Source: Neisseria weixii (GTDB taxonomy: Bacteria > Pseudomonadota > Gammaproteobacteria > Burkholderiales > Neisseriaceae). Taken from it: 64,000 nucleotides of DNA. The notes under the pieces are model-generated. The model did not search any database and was not told the origin of the DNA. It saw nothing but the letters and a program-made list of their open reading frames with translations. The position numbers and the translations under genes were made by a program. Numbering within the stretch: position 1 is the first letter of the stretch; the number at the start of each line of letters is the position of its first letter. Positions 19,960 through 32,246 of the stretch are shown piece after piece. The stretch is from positions 2,447,905 through 2,511,904 of the forward strand of contig NZ_CP023429.1 of the NCBI RefSeq assembly GCF_002327085.1, read 5' to 3'.

Positions 19960-20435
19960 GGCGTTGCCAAAATTTCAAAGGCCGTCTGAAAACTCAAAAT
20001 GCCGCGGGCTGGACTGGACACCCGCTGCACGCACAATTTTTGGATTTATGGCAGCCGATGGTTTTTAAAGGGATTGTGGTGGGTATGAATACCCACCCTG
20101 CCGCTTTTTCGGGTTGGGCAAACATTAGAATTTGCTCCGTTGATTCTTTTCATTATTTTCATGGCATTTGTGTGCGGGAAACGAAACGGCCGTTTATCCT
20201 TTTTTCCGTCATCCGCCCTTTTTTAGGCTTGAACGCAACGGCGTTTTCGCTTAGAATACATTGCTTCTACGGCATAAACGGAAATGCCTGAAAAAGCACG
20301 TAACGCATGTTCCCCATTGCGCAGCGTGTTTTTTTTTAACCGCATTTTGACGGCGGCGAATATACGGTTATTCGTCCAGGCAGTCTGAAAAAACATATTT
20401 AAACTTGCAGCGCGGGCAAATACCGTCCTAAAACG

Positions 20436-20471
20436 AAGGCCGTCTGAAAAGACGTAACTTTTCAGACGGCC
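20436..20471. terminator. DUS hairpin in the carA leader
   Basis: A perfect facing DUS pair lies 42 bp before the carA start. If the carA promoter is upstream of it, the hairpin is in the mRNA leader and could attenuate; otherwise it only ends upstream transcription. Confidence 0.5.
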
Positions 20472-20512
20472 TCATATCAAACATTTCAATCTCAGCAAGA
20501 CAGGAATCCATC

Positions 20513-21643
20513 ATGACGACTCCGGCACTTTTGGTTCTCGCCGACGGCAGCGTTTTCCGCGGCACATCAATCGGTTATCACGGTTCGACTTCGGGCGAAG
20601 TCGTGTTCAACACTTCCATGACCGGCTATCAGGAAATCCTGACCGACCCGTCTTACTGCAAACAAATCGTTACCCTCACCTATCCGCACATCGGCAACAC
20701 GGGCGCGAACGGCGAAGATACGGAAAGCCGCACCGTTTACGCCGCCGGCCTGATTATCCGCGACCTGCCGCTTTTACACAGCAATTTCCGTGCCGCCGAA
20801 AGCCTGCAAGAGTATTTGGTACGCAACCAAACCGTTGCCATCGCCGACATCGATACCCGCCGCCTGACCCGCATTTTGCGTGATAAAGGTGCGCAAGCCG
20901 GTGCAATCTTGACCGGCACGGACGCCACCGAAGAAAAAGCGCAAGAATTGATTGCTGCGTTCGGCAGCATGGTGGGGAAGGATTTGGCTAAAGAAGTGAC
21001 CTGTGCCGAAACCTACGAATGGACGGAAGGTGAATGGAAGCTGGGTCAAGGTTTTGCCACCCCAGAAAAACAGCCTTACCATGTGGTTGTTTATGATTTC
21101 GGCGTGAAAACCAATATCCTGCGCATGCTGGCTGAACGCGGCTGCCGCCTGACGGTCGTTCCGGCGCAAACCCCTGCGGCAGATGTGTTGGCCATGAATC
21201 CCGACGGCGTGTTCTTATCCAACGGCCCGGGCGACCCTGAGCCTTGCGACTACGCCATCAAAGCAACCCAAGAGATTTTGACCAGTAAAAAACCGGTATT
21301 CGGTATTTGCTTGGGTCACCAATTATTGGGCTTGGCAGTGGGTGGCAAAACCCGCAAAATGCCGTTCGGCCACCACGGCGCCAACCATCCGGTGCAAAAC
21401 CTGGAAAACGGCCGCGTGATGATCACCAGCCAAAACCACGGTTTCGAAGTGGACGCAGACACGCTGCCTGAAAATGTGAAAGTGACCCACCGCTCATTGT
21501 TTGACGGCTCGCTGCAAGGCATTGAATTGACCGACCAAGCGGCATTCAGCTTCCAAGGCCACCCTGAAGCCGGCCCGGGCCCGCATGATGTGGCTTATCT
21601 GTTTGATAAATTTATCGACAGCTTGAAAACGGCTAAAGCGTAA
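20513..21643 (+). CDS. carA: Carbamoyl-phosphate synthase small subunit
   Basis: Protein of 376 residues. It supplies ammonia from glutamine to CarB for carbamoyl phosphate (pyrimidines and arginine). The class I glutamine amidotransferase triad is visible: the nucleophile in [12 protein letters not shown] (about residue 265) and the closing [13 protein letters not shown]is-Glu pair. The N-terminal domain has [27 protein letters not shown] lies upstream of the ATG. In this genome carA and carB are separated by 2.7 kb of accessory DNA. Confidence 0.95.
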   Translation: MTTPALLVLADGSVFRGTSIGYHGSTSGEVVFNTSMTGYQEILTDPSYCKQIVTLTYPHIGNTGANGEDTESRTVYAAGLIIRDLPLLHSNFRAAESLQEYLVRNQTVAIADIDTRRLTRILRDKGAQAGAILTGTDATEEKAQELIAAFGSMVGKDLAKEVTCAETYEWTEGEWKLGQGFATPEKQPYHVVVYDFGVKTNILRMLAERGCRLTVVPAQTPAADVLAMNPDGVFLSNGPGDPEPCDYAIKATQEILTSKKPVFGICLGHQLLGLAVGGKTRKMPFGHHGANHPVQNLENGRVMITSQNHGFEVDADTLPENVKVTHRSLFDGSLQGIELTDQAAFSFQGHPEAGPGPHDVAYLFDKFIDSLKTAKA

Positions 21644-21652
21644 AGCTGCGTG

Positions 21653-21693
21653 TTCAGACGGCCTCTAAATGGGATAAAAAAAGGCCGTCTGAA
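21653..21693 (+). terminator. DUS inverted pair behind carA
   Basis: Facing DUS copies separated by an A-rich spacer, just after the carA stop. Confidence 0.55.
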
Positions 21694-21812
21694 AAATAAC
21701 AACCCCACCTCAAAATAAATATTAAAACCATTCTGATGGCGGCTTCACGCATATTCAAAGGCCGTCTGAAAAGCCCCTATTGCTTCAGACGGCATGTTCA
21801 TCAAGAGGAGAA

Positions 21813-22824
21813 ACGAACATCAAATCCCTGCTCGCACAAAAAGACATCGAATTCAGCTTGCGCCGCTACGGTATTGACGCGCTGAACTTCATGGCGCTCG
21901 GCCTGTTCGGCTCGCTGATTATCGGCCTGATTTTAAAAACCGTCGGCGGCTGGACAAACCTGCCTTGGCTGGTTGAAATCGGCGGCCAAGCGCAAGCCGG
22001 TATGGGGCGGCCATCGGCGTGGGTGTGGCCTATGCCCTGAAAGCCCCGCCGCTGGTCTTATTCTCCGGCACCATCATCGGCTTGGCCGGTGCGGCACTGG
22101 GCGGGCCTGCCGGCTGCTTTATCGCAGTTGCCATCGGCACCGAAACCGGCAAACTGGTGAGCAAAACCACACCGGTTGACATCATCGCTACCCCCGCCGC
22201 TACCTTAATCAGCGGCATAGCCGCCTCCCAATTTGTCGGCCCCTTATCGCCACCGCCATGGCCCAAACCGGCGCGCTGATTATGTGGGCAGTCGAATTGC
22301 AGCCTGTGCTGATGGGCATGGTTGTCGCGGTGTTGATGGGCATGATTCTGACCCTGCCCATTTCCAGCGCCGCCATTGCCATCTCCCTGTCACTCAGCGG
22401 CCTGGCGGCAGGCGCAGCCACCGTCGGCTGCTGCGCGCAAATGGTCGGTTTCGCCGTGATGGGTTTTAAAGAAAACCGCTGGTCTGGCTTACTCAGCCAA
22501 GGCTTGGGCACCAGTATGCTGCAAATGCCGAATATCGTGAAAAACCCGCTGATTTGGATTCCGCCCACACTCAGCGGCGCAATTTTAGGCCCTGTCGCCA
22601 CCGTCGGCTTTCAAATGAGCAACATCCCCGGCGGCGCGGGTATGGGCACCAGCGGCTTAGTCGGCCAAGCCGGCACCATCAACGCCATGGGCAACGCCCC
22701 GACCGTTTGGCTGGGAATTGTGCTGCTGCATTTTGTACTACCTGCGGTTTTAACGCTCATCATCGCCGCGTTTATGCGCAAAAAAGGCTGGATTAAGGAT
22801 GGGGATTTGAAGCTGGATGTTTGA
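21813..22824 (+). pseudogene. PTS_EIIC_2-like membrane permease with two frameshifts
   Basis: Three frames join into one polytopic protein of about 337 residues. The first part is NIKSLLAQKDIEFSLRRYG..QAQAGMG. The second is AAIGVGVAYALKAPP..FVGP. The third runs from LIATAMAQTGALIMW to the end, with many Gly/Ala-rich membrane helices and NIPGGAGMGTSGLVGQ. Each break is cured by one extra base in a run of four (G at 22004-22007, C at 22240-22243). No ATG fits the start: the expected Met codon before NIKSLL reads ACG (21813), behind GAGGAG. The family resembles PTS sugar permease IIC (PF13303) but works without PTS partners here. Substrate unknown. Confidence 0.65.
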
Positions 22825-22865
22825 AATTTCAGACGGCCTTGCTTTTGAATATCAAGGACAACACC

Positions 22866-22890
22866 GTAGGTTGGGTTGCCAAACCCAACA
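22866..22890. repeat. Single REP palindrome upstream of RAYT remnant
   Basis: GTAGGTTGGGTTGCCAAACC followed by CAACA, a palindromic REP unit 91 bp ahead of the transposase remnant. Confidence 0.65.
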
Positions 22891-22980
22891 AAAATGATTG
22901 GGCTGAATTTAAAGTAATGATTTGTGGCGCATTGAATCTCAAATTCAAAACACCCAAGCAAATGAAACACAGGAACCGCC

Positions 22981-23538
22981 ATGCGATACCGCCGCGCCTT
23001 TACCAGAGGCGGCTGTTTCTTCACCCTTGCCCTGCAAGACACGAAACAAGGTACGCTTGTGCGGCATATTGACGAATTAAGACAGGCATTTCATGCGGTT
23101 AAAAAAACGGCATCCTTTTGAAATCATTGCCGTATGCGTTTTACCCGAACACCTGCATTTATTGTCAGGCTGCCTGAAAACGACAGCGGCTGCCCGGTAA
23201 GGCTGCGTTTAATCAAAGCCAGATTTCCGCAAGCCATGCCGAAAACCGAAACCGCCTCCCGTCGCGCCTCCGCAAAAACGAACGCGGTATTTGGCAGCGG
23301 CATTATTGAAAACACGAAATCCGTGATGAGCGCGATTTGAATACACATATTGATTATATTCATTTCAATCCGTCAAACACGGATATGTAACACGCGTTGC
23401 AGATTGTCCGTATTCGTCGTTTCACCGGTATGTGGCAAACGGGATCTTGCCGAAAGATTGGGGGCAACGGCGCGGAAATTGAAGGAAATCTTGGGGAGTA
23501 AAGGTAGATTGGGTTGTCAAACCCAACAAGACCGTTGA
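22981..23538 (+). pseudogene. REP-associated tyrosine transposase (RAYT) remnant
   Basis: Pieces in different frames spell a Y1 transposase of the RAYT type. They are MRYRRAFTRGGCFFTLALQD, HPFEIIAVCVLPEHLHLL (with the His-x-His metal motif), RLIKARFPQAMPKTET, then IHFNP and a Val-rich end before ARKLKEIL. At least four frame breaks prevent a full protein, so it is dead whatever the sequencing quality. RAYTs mobilise REP palindromes, and such palindromes flank this gene on both sides. Confidence 0.75.
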
Positions 23539-23573
23539 ATTTTAAGAAATTGTTGGATCATGACCCAACCTAC
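23504..23573. repeat. REPIN, copy behind RAYT remnant
   Basis: Two inverted REP units: GTAGATTGGGTTGTCAAACC at the left and TGACCCAACCTAC at the right, with GTTGAATTTTAAGAAATTG between. About 70 bp. Confidence 0.7.
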
Positions 23574-23622
23574 GCAGAAATCCAATGTTTTTTCAGACGG
23601 CCTTTGAAACTTCAGCAACACC

Positions 23623-23690
23623 GTAGGTTGGCTTGCCTAACCCAACGAAACCTTGAATTGAAGAAATTGTTGGGTCATGACCCAACCTGC
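23623..23690. repeat. REPIN, second copy
   Basis: Same design as the preceding copy: GTAGGTTGGCTTGCC at the left, GGGTCATGACCCAACCTGC at the right, and a matching spacer with GAATTGAAGAAATTG. A DUS lies between the two copies. Confidence 0.7.
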
Positions 23691-23722
23691 GCTCAACTCA
23701 TGAAATAAAGGAGGCTGCTGTA

Positions 23723-24316
23723 ATGAAGTACCTTTTTACGTTTATTCCCTCATTGATACTTTGTGCTTGTACAGCTATCAATACGAAAACCCATACCGAG
23801 TGGATACAAAAAGCGGAAATATCATCAGGATCAATAAGTCTTGAAACCCGGCAGGGGAAAAAATTCATGTTTCAAAATAAAGCATTAAAATCAGAACAAG
23901 AAAAGTTTGCGGCCTTTACTCAAAAATACCAATCAAAAATTACAGGCAGCTCCCTGCAAGCATATACAGACAACACTGCATATGGTTTTCCAAAAGCTGA
24001 AATTCAATATTGGATTTTCCTGAATAAATCATTGCTCAATCCCAAAGAATTAGCAGATTTGCATCAACACTACCAAGCACAAGAAGAAGCCCCTGATAAA
24101 ATATATGTCCGCTTTTATGCAAAAGATGGATACGTATTGGATTTACGCTATTTTAGTGGCACTTCCCCTTTGGATAACAAATATACCCTATCCCACCCGT
24201 TACCCATACAAATCAACGTTAAAGATAAACAGCCCGCACCGGTTGGCAATATGCTGATTATCGGATTTTTCCCATTCATCATGATGTATGGTTGCGCCAC
24301 CGGTTCATGTATATAA
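23723..24316 (+). CDS. Putative lipoprotein, unknown function
   Basis: Protein of 197 residues with a lipoprotein signal (MKYLFTFIPSLILCAC, lipobox LCAC). It ends in a hydrophobic stretch NMLIIGFFPFIMMYGC, so it may be anchored at both ends. A good RBS (AAAGGAGG) precedes it. It is AT-rich and Lys-rich compared with its neighbours, which suggests recent acquisition. It sits just after the REPIN copies and before carB. I do not recognise the family. Confidence 0.6.
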   Translation: MKYLFTFIPSLILCACTAINTKTHTEWIQKAEISSGSISLETRQGKKFMFQNKALKSEQEKFAAFTQKYQSKITGSSLQAYTDNTAYGFPKAEIQYWIFLNKSLLNPKELADLHQHYQAQEEAPDKIYVRFYAKDGYVLDLRYFSGTSPLDNKYTLSHPLPIQINVKDKQPAPVGNMLIIGFFPFIMMYGCATGSCI

Positions 24317-24402
24317 ATCGCGTTTTAGTCCTAACCTGTTTTCAGGCAGCCTGAAAAACATTACCCACATAAAAAATCAACTTAAGAAAAGAAAGACCCA
24401 CT

Positions 24403-27612
<3,210 letters not shown>

Positions 27613-27613
27613 G

Positions 27614-27685
27614 GTAGTGGTCGGATGATAAAAGGCCGTCTGAAAGATTAATCTTTCAGACGGCCTTTTATCATCCGACCACTAC
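27614..27685. terminator. 72-bp perfect palindrome between carB and vanB
   Basis: Arms of 36 bp each, centred between 27649 and 27650. They include a facing DUS pair in the middle and 14 further matching bases outside (GTAGTGGTCGGATG). It lies between two convergent genes and would terminate both. Confidence 0.75.
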
Positions 27686-27700
27686 TTCAACACAATACGC

Positions 27701-28648
27701 TCACAAATCCAAAACCAAGCGCTCCGAACGCGCGCGGGAACAACACGGTGTGAAGATTTTGCCTTCGGCGCGTTCTTCTTCAGTGAGGAACTGGTCGCGG
27801 TGTAGGGCTTTTCCTTCGATCAGCTTGGTCAGGCAGGTGCCACAAATACCTTCTTCACAAGAAACGGGCACGAAATAGCCTGCTTCTTCCAAGACTTGTG
27901 TGATGCTTTTGTCGGCGGGGACATCAATGACTGCACCGTCGCTGGCGATCTGAATTTGAAACGGGCGGTTTGCCGATTCGTCCAAAGGAGCGGCTTGGAA
28001 TAATTCGCGGTGCAGGTTTTCAGACGGCCAGCCTTTTTCTGAGACCGTCTGAAACACAGCGTCCATAAAACCTAATGGGCCACAGGTGTAAAGATGCAGG
28101 CCTTCTGCCGGCGCTTCGACCATGCGTTGCAACAGCTCGGGCGAGGTACGCGGGCTTTGGAACACCAGCTCGACTTTGTCGGCCACGTCGGCCTGTTGCA
28201 GGCGTTCGGCAAAAATAGCGTCGGCTTCGTCGCGGCAGAAGTAATACAGCTTCACGTCTATGCTCTGTTGCAACAAGGCATCAAACATGGCCATCAGCGG
28301 CGTAATACCGATGCCGCCGGCAAACAGCAAGGCGCGCTGTTGGTTTTCAGCCAAGGGGAACAGGTTGCGCGGTTTGCTAATCTCGATCGTATCGCCAACT
28401 TGAATCTGCTCGTGGATGTACTGCGAGCCGCCGCGTGAGGTTTCGTCGCGCAACACAGCGATGCGGTATTGGTTATCCGTCATCGGGTATTGGCAAAGCG
28501 AATACTGGCGGACAAGGCCGTTGCCGAGATTCAGGTCGATGTGTGCGCCGGCGGTGTAATCCGGCAGGCTGCCACCTGCTTCGGGCTTCAAGGTTATCAG
28601 CTTGACTTTGCTGCCGTAACTGCGCACTTCGGCCACATACACTTTCAT
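27701..28648 (-). CDS. vanB: Vanillate O-demethylase reductase subunit (VanB type)
   Basis: Phthalate-dioxygenase-reductase-like flavoprotein of 315 residues. A flavin domain with RQYSLCQYP (about 49) comes first. An NAD-binding domain with LLFAGGIGITPLMAMF (about 108) follows, then a C-terminal plant-type 2Fe-2S ferredoxin with CEEGICGTC and a fourth Cys in FTPCCSRA. It passes electrons from NADH to the Rieske oxygenase encoded upstream; the genes overlap by 4 bp. The exact aromatic substrate is an inference from family and context. Confidence 0.82.
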   Translation of the reverse strand: MKVYVAEVRSYGSKVKLITLKPEAGGSLPDYTAGAHIDLNLGNGLVRQYSLCQYPMTDNQYRIAVLRDETSRGGSQYIHEQIQVGDTIEISKPRNLFPLAENQQRALLFAGGIGITPLMAMFDALLQQSIDVKLYYFCRDEADAIFAERLQQADVADKVELVFQSPRTSPELLQRMVEAPAEGLHLYTCGPLGFMDAVFQTVSEKGWPSENLHRELFQAAPLDESANRPFQIQIASDGAVIDVPADKSITQVLEEAGYFVPVSCEEGICGTCLTKLIEGKALHRDQFLTEEERAEGKIFTPCCSRARSERLVLDL

Positions 28649-29709
28649 GATTCGGCTCCGCTGGTTTGGCCCGCTTGTTCAGCTTGGATTTTTTTGTCGA
28701 TGATTTTACGCGCTTGCACGCCGCCGGAATCGATGTTCAGCATCAATAAGCGGCGCTCGGGCTGTCCGCTCAGGTTTTGCTGCTGTTTCTCCAGCATTTC
28801 CAAATCTTCACTGAAAATCTTGCCTTGGCCTTCACGGATTTGGCGCGTGGTTTCTTCGTCTTGCACATCGAAATGGCGCGCCATACCCCAAGAAATACCA
28901 ATGCGAGTTATCGGTTTCGGGCGTGATGAAATCGACCACAATGCTGGATACTTTACGCTCTTCCGGCGCATGATAACCGCCGTGCCCTGCTTTGGCCACG
29001 CCCACTTCGATGTGCACGTTGCTCGGCAGATGGAAATGGCAGCGCTGCCATCGGTCGACCAATTGCGTTTCGTCCAAACCTTTGGAACGCATACACGATT
29101 GCCAGAAAGGCGCGGCGCGTAAATGTTTTCCATATTGCGCTCAAGCGTCACCACATCGCCTTTTACGGTAGTTTTCAGCGGGGTTTCATCGATTTCTTTC
29201 TGACCAATACTGCTGGCGTGAACATAGGTTTCATGAGTCAAATCCATCAAGTTATCGATCATCAGCCGGTAATCGGCTTTGATGTGATACAGGCCGCCAT
29301 ACGCCCATTCGTCGCTTTCCGCCCATTCCAAATAAGGCAGCAATGATTCGTCGGCGCTCTCTTTTTCGCCCGCCCAAAACCAGATAAAACCGTATTTTTC
29401 AACCACGGCATATGCGCGGATACACGGGAAACCTTGTACTCGCTGCATAGGCATGGCTTGCGGTTTGCCTTTGCAGTCAAGCGCCAAGCCGTGATAGCCG
29501 CACACCAAATTGCCGTCGCGCACAAAGCCTAACGACAACGGAGCGCCACGGTGCGGGCAAAAGTCTTCCACAGCGGCAATACCGTCTTTGCCGCGGAACA
29601 AAACGATTTTTTCATTGCAGATGGTACGACCCAGCGGCTTATCGCCGACTTCTTCGCTGCGTGCGGCAACATACCAGGCATTGCGGATAAAAGTAGGGGC
29701 GGTGGTCAT
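28645..29709 (-). CDS. vanA: Rieske oxygenase (VanA type) with a compensated frameshift
   Basis: Protein of about 354 residues. The N-terminal Rieske centre is clear: CPHRGAPLS and CGYHG (about residues 51-75). The mononuclear iron site starts with DNLMDLTHETYVH. Between about 29118 and 28896 the reading frame is shifted. The adjacent frame gives the expected PFWQSCMRSKGLDETQLVDR and HIEVGVAKAGHGGYHAPEE, then DFITPETDNSHWYF. The frame returns at WGMARHFDVQDEE, where one T is extra. The annotated frame stays open but would make about 75 wrong residues. Either two compensating indels or sequence errors. Confidence 0.78.
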   Translation of the reverse strand: MTTAPTFIRNAWYVAARSEEVGDKPLGRTICNEKIVLFRGKDGIAAVEDFCPHRGAPLSLGFVRDGNLVCGYHGLALDCKGKPQAMPMQRVQGFPCIRAYAVVEKYGFIWFWAGEKESADESLLPYLEWAESDEWAYGGLYHIKADYRLMIDNLMDLTHETYVHASSIGQKEIDETPLKTTVKGDVVTLERNMENIYAPRLSGNRVCVPKVWTKRNWSTDGSAAISICRATCTSKWAWPKQGTAVIMRRKSVKYPALWSISSRPKPITRIGISWGMARHFDVQDEETTRQIREGQGKIFSEDLEMLEKQQQNLSGQPERRLLMLNIDSGGVQARKIIDKKIQAEQAGQTSGAES

Positions 29710-29769
29710 GAGTTGCTCCTTTGTCTCTTGAGTTTTGTGGTTTTTATTGGTTTATGGCAGGCTGTCTGA

Positions 29770-30061
29770 AATATTCAGACGGCCTGCTGTTTCTCGTTGA
29801 GAAAAATTTAATCGACAAGTGCAAGAGCTGTCAACAAAATTGTATCCAAAAAATTTTAGGCTTAACATTTAATTTAAAATTTTAATTTTTAAATTAAATA
29901 AAATCATTGACTTAATTTTATCAATATTATTTTAAAAGCAATATCATGAAAAAGTCATTGATTTTTGTATCCAATTTAGCTATTGTTTTTTCATCGGACT
30001 CACCGGTGACAAGCCTTTGAATCCGACACAAAAAAACAATATTTTCTTGCGGAGAGAAACC
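29770..30061. promoter_or_regulatory. Divergent vanA / MFS promoter region with twin operator-like sites
   Basis: Very AT-rich divergent region. The 10-mer TTGTATCCAA occurs twice, at 29840-29849 and 29965-29974, each near one of the divergent genes. It resembles TTGTATACAA-type sites bound by GntR/FadR regulators, and such a regulator gene lies at 32.2 kb. Confidence 0.45.
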
Positions 30062-31390
30062 ATGAATACCGCAACACTCAAGCAGCAAATCGATCAAAAG
30101 CCCATGAATGCTTTTCAATGGTCGGTGGTTACCATCTGCATCTGTCTCAACATCATCGACGGTTTTGATGTCTTGGTGATGGCATTTACCGCCTCGGCGG
30201 TTGCCAAAGAATGGGGCTGTCGGGCTCGGAAATCGGCCTGCTCAGCTCAGGCTTATTCGGCATGGCCGCCGGCTCGCTTACGCTGGCGCCGCAAGCCGAC
30301 AAATTCGGCCGCAAGCCGGCGATTTTATTGTCGCTGGTGGTGGTATCAGTCGGCATAATCTTAAGCAGCTTCAGCACTTCCGCTTTAGAACTGGGCATTT
30401 TGCGCTTTAGAACTGGGCATTTTGCGCTTTATCACCGGCTTAGGTATCGGCGGCATCTTAGCCAGCAGCAACGTGTTAACCAGCGAATTCTCATCTGCCA
30501 AATGGCGCAGCCTGACCATCAGCCTGCAATCAGCGGGCTACGGAATCGGCGCAACCGGCGGTGGTTTGGTGTCGATGTATCTAATCAAAACTTACGGCTG
30601 GCAATCGGTTTTCCTGTTCGGCGGCCTGCTTTCTACCACCTTCATTTTTGTGGTGTTGCTGCGCCTGCCCGAATCATTGGAATTTCTGCTGTCGCAACAG
30701 CCCAAAGCCGCATTAGCCAAAGCGCAAAAACTCACTGCCAAGCTCAGTTTGCCGCGCCTTGAGACTTTACCGCCCAAACCTCAATTGAGCCGACAAGCTC
30801 CTTCCGGCTTCGGCAGCCTGTTTGGCGAGGGCAAAACCATGCCGACGCTGATGATTTGGGCGGCGTTTTTCCTGGTAATGTTTGCGTTTTACTGCATTTT
30901 GAGTTGGACACCGAAGCTGCTGACCGGTGCGGGCATGACTGCCGAACAAGGCATCAGCGCCGGCATTTGGATGGATATCGGCTCGATGTTCGGCGCAGTA
31001 TTAATCGGCTTCTTGGGCACACGTTTCAACATCAAAACCGTGCATGCCGTATTCCTGCTGCTCACCGCACTGCTGACGCTTACCTTCGCCCAAAGCCTGT
31101 CGCAGCTCACTTTGGCCATGGCCTTGGCGTTTTTTCTCGGCAGCTTTGCCAACGGCTCGGTGGCCGGTTTGTACGCCGTGGCACCGACGCTGTACGAATC
31201 TGCCAACCGCGCCCGCGGTGTCGGCACGGCCATCACACTCGGCCGTGCCGGCAGCATTGTATCGCCGATGATTATCGGCATCCTTCTCGATGCCGGTTGG
31301 CAGCCGGTGGGCTTGTTTTACCTGAATGCGGTGGTATTTGCCTTGGCAATTTTGGCCGTATTAAAAATAAGAAAACTCAAGCCGGTTTGA
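30062..31390 (+). pseudogene. Aromatic-acid MFS transporter, frameshift plus 22-bp duplication
   Basis: About 440 residues when joined, close to the PcaK/VanK family of aromatic acid:proton symporters. The start MNTATLKQQIDQKPMNAFQW leads to the typical NIIDGFDVLVMAFTA in helix 1. The frame breaks at a G4 run (30213-30216; G5 restores EWGLSGSEIG). It returns because a 22-bp tandem duplication (TTTAGAACTGGGCATTTTGC plus GC, about 30385-30428) adds one base modulo three. DKFGRKPA is the loop 2-3 motif and RFITGLGIGG helix 4. The 22-bp repeat would insert wrong residues in any case. Confidence 0.75.
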
Positions 31391-31408
31391 TATAATTGCG
31401 TCTCGCTC

Positions 31409-31474
31409 AGGCCGTCTGAAAACAGCAAACGAAACAGTTTTATCACCGTTTCGTTTCGGCCTTTCAGACGGCCT
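31409..31474 (+). terminator. Long DUS inverted pair behind the MFS gene
   Basis: Facing DUS copies enclose a second inverted pair (CGAAACAG.. and ..CGTTTCG). Confidence 0.6.
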
Positions 31475-31492
31475 ATTTAATGGATACTCATC

Positions 31493-32115
31493 ATGAAGAA
31501 AAAAATCTATTTATTATGCGGCTTATTGTGTGACGCTACGGTTTGGCAACCCAGCCGCTGCCCTTGCACCCTATTTTGATGTAGAAACGTTCAGCTTTCA
31601 GGGCTTTGACAATTTGACTGCGATGGCAGAACACGTTTTGGCGCAGGGTTCGGATTCGTTTATTCTCGCCGGACATTCCATGGGCGCGCGCGGCCTTGGT
31701 AAAAGCTGCCGAAGAAAACGGCATGCCATACTTAATTGAGCATTGGCTGATGCCGATGCTGGCCGAAGATCACCGCACGCAGCCTGACATAATGCAGCCG
31801 TTGGCGCAGATGGTATTGCGTTTTACCCCTGAAGATTTTGCCAAGCAAATTCATGCGCTGATCCACCGCCCTGATGCGGCTTCGGTATTGTGCGGAATCC
31901 GCTGTCCGTTGTTGCTGGGTGTTGGCGAGCTCGACGCGTGGAGCCCGGTCACGCAGCACACCGCCATGCAGGAAATTGCACCGCATGCCGAATTGGCCGT
32001 ATTCCCGCAAGCCGGCCATATGGCACCTTTTGAAACACCGCAAACCGTCAGCCGAAGCTTGCTGCAATGGCTGCTGCCGGATAATCAGGCCGAGACCTTT
32101 ACCCCTCGGATTTGA
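31493..32115 (+). pseudogene. Alpha/beta hydrolase, two frameshifts
   Basis: Joined frames give an alpha/beta-hydrolase of about 205 residues: MKKKIYLLCGLLCDATVWQP, then AAALAPYFDVETFSFQGF with the nucleophile elbow GHSMGA, then LVKAAEENGMPYLIEHW to the end with GELDAWSP and AGHMAPFETP (Asp and His). One extra base near 31549 (CCCAGCC) and one near 31697 (CGCGGCC) break it; neither is a homopolymer loss. Its last codons (ETFTPRI) lie inside a MITE copy that begins at 32092. It may have hydrolysed an aromatic ester or lactone in the van cluster; substrate unknown. Confidence 0.65.
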
Positions 32116-32222
32116 AGTACAGTCCGAAGTTAGAGTAGCACAGACATATTCATTTAGATAAACAAGCTTTCGAGCAGCGTATAACGAAGAAATATGCCAA
32201 AAATGGGGATTTTCTACATCTC
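32092..32222. repeat. GAGACC mini-element, copy A
   Basis: 131 bp starting GAGACCTTT and ending GGGGATTTTCTACATCTC. It shares CGGATTTGAAGTACAGTCCG / GAAGTTAG and GCGTATAACGAAGAAATATG with copy B at 32995. It has about 38 extra bp in the middle. It overlaps the end of the hydrolase gene and lies 24 bp before the GntR gene. Confidence 0.65.
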
Positions 32223-32246
32223 AGGCCGTCTGAAAAAGGAAATATT

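Larger units (their letters stand above)
19681..20512. other. Intergenic region between pilC and carA
   Basis: About 830 bp without a supported gene. It holds the divergent promoter regions, several single DUS copies, a REP-type palindrome pair (19891-19959), a short hairpin at GTGGGTATGAATACCCAC (about 20078-20096) and a T9 tract near 20330. Just before carA there is a DUS hairpin. Confidence 0.6.
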
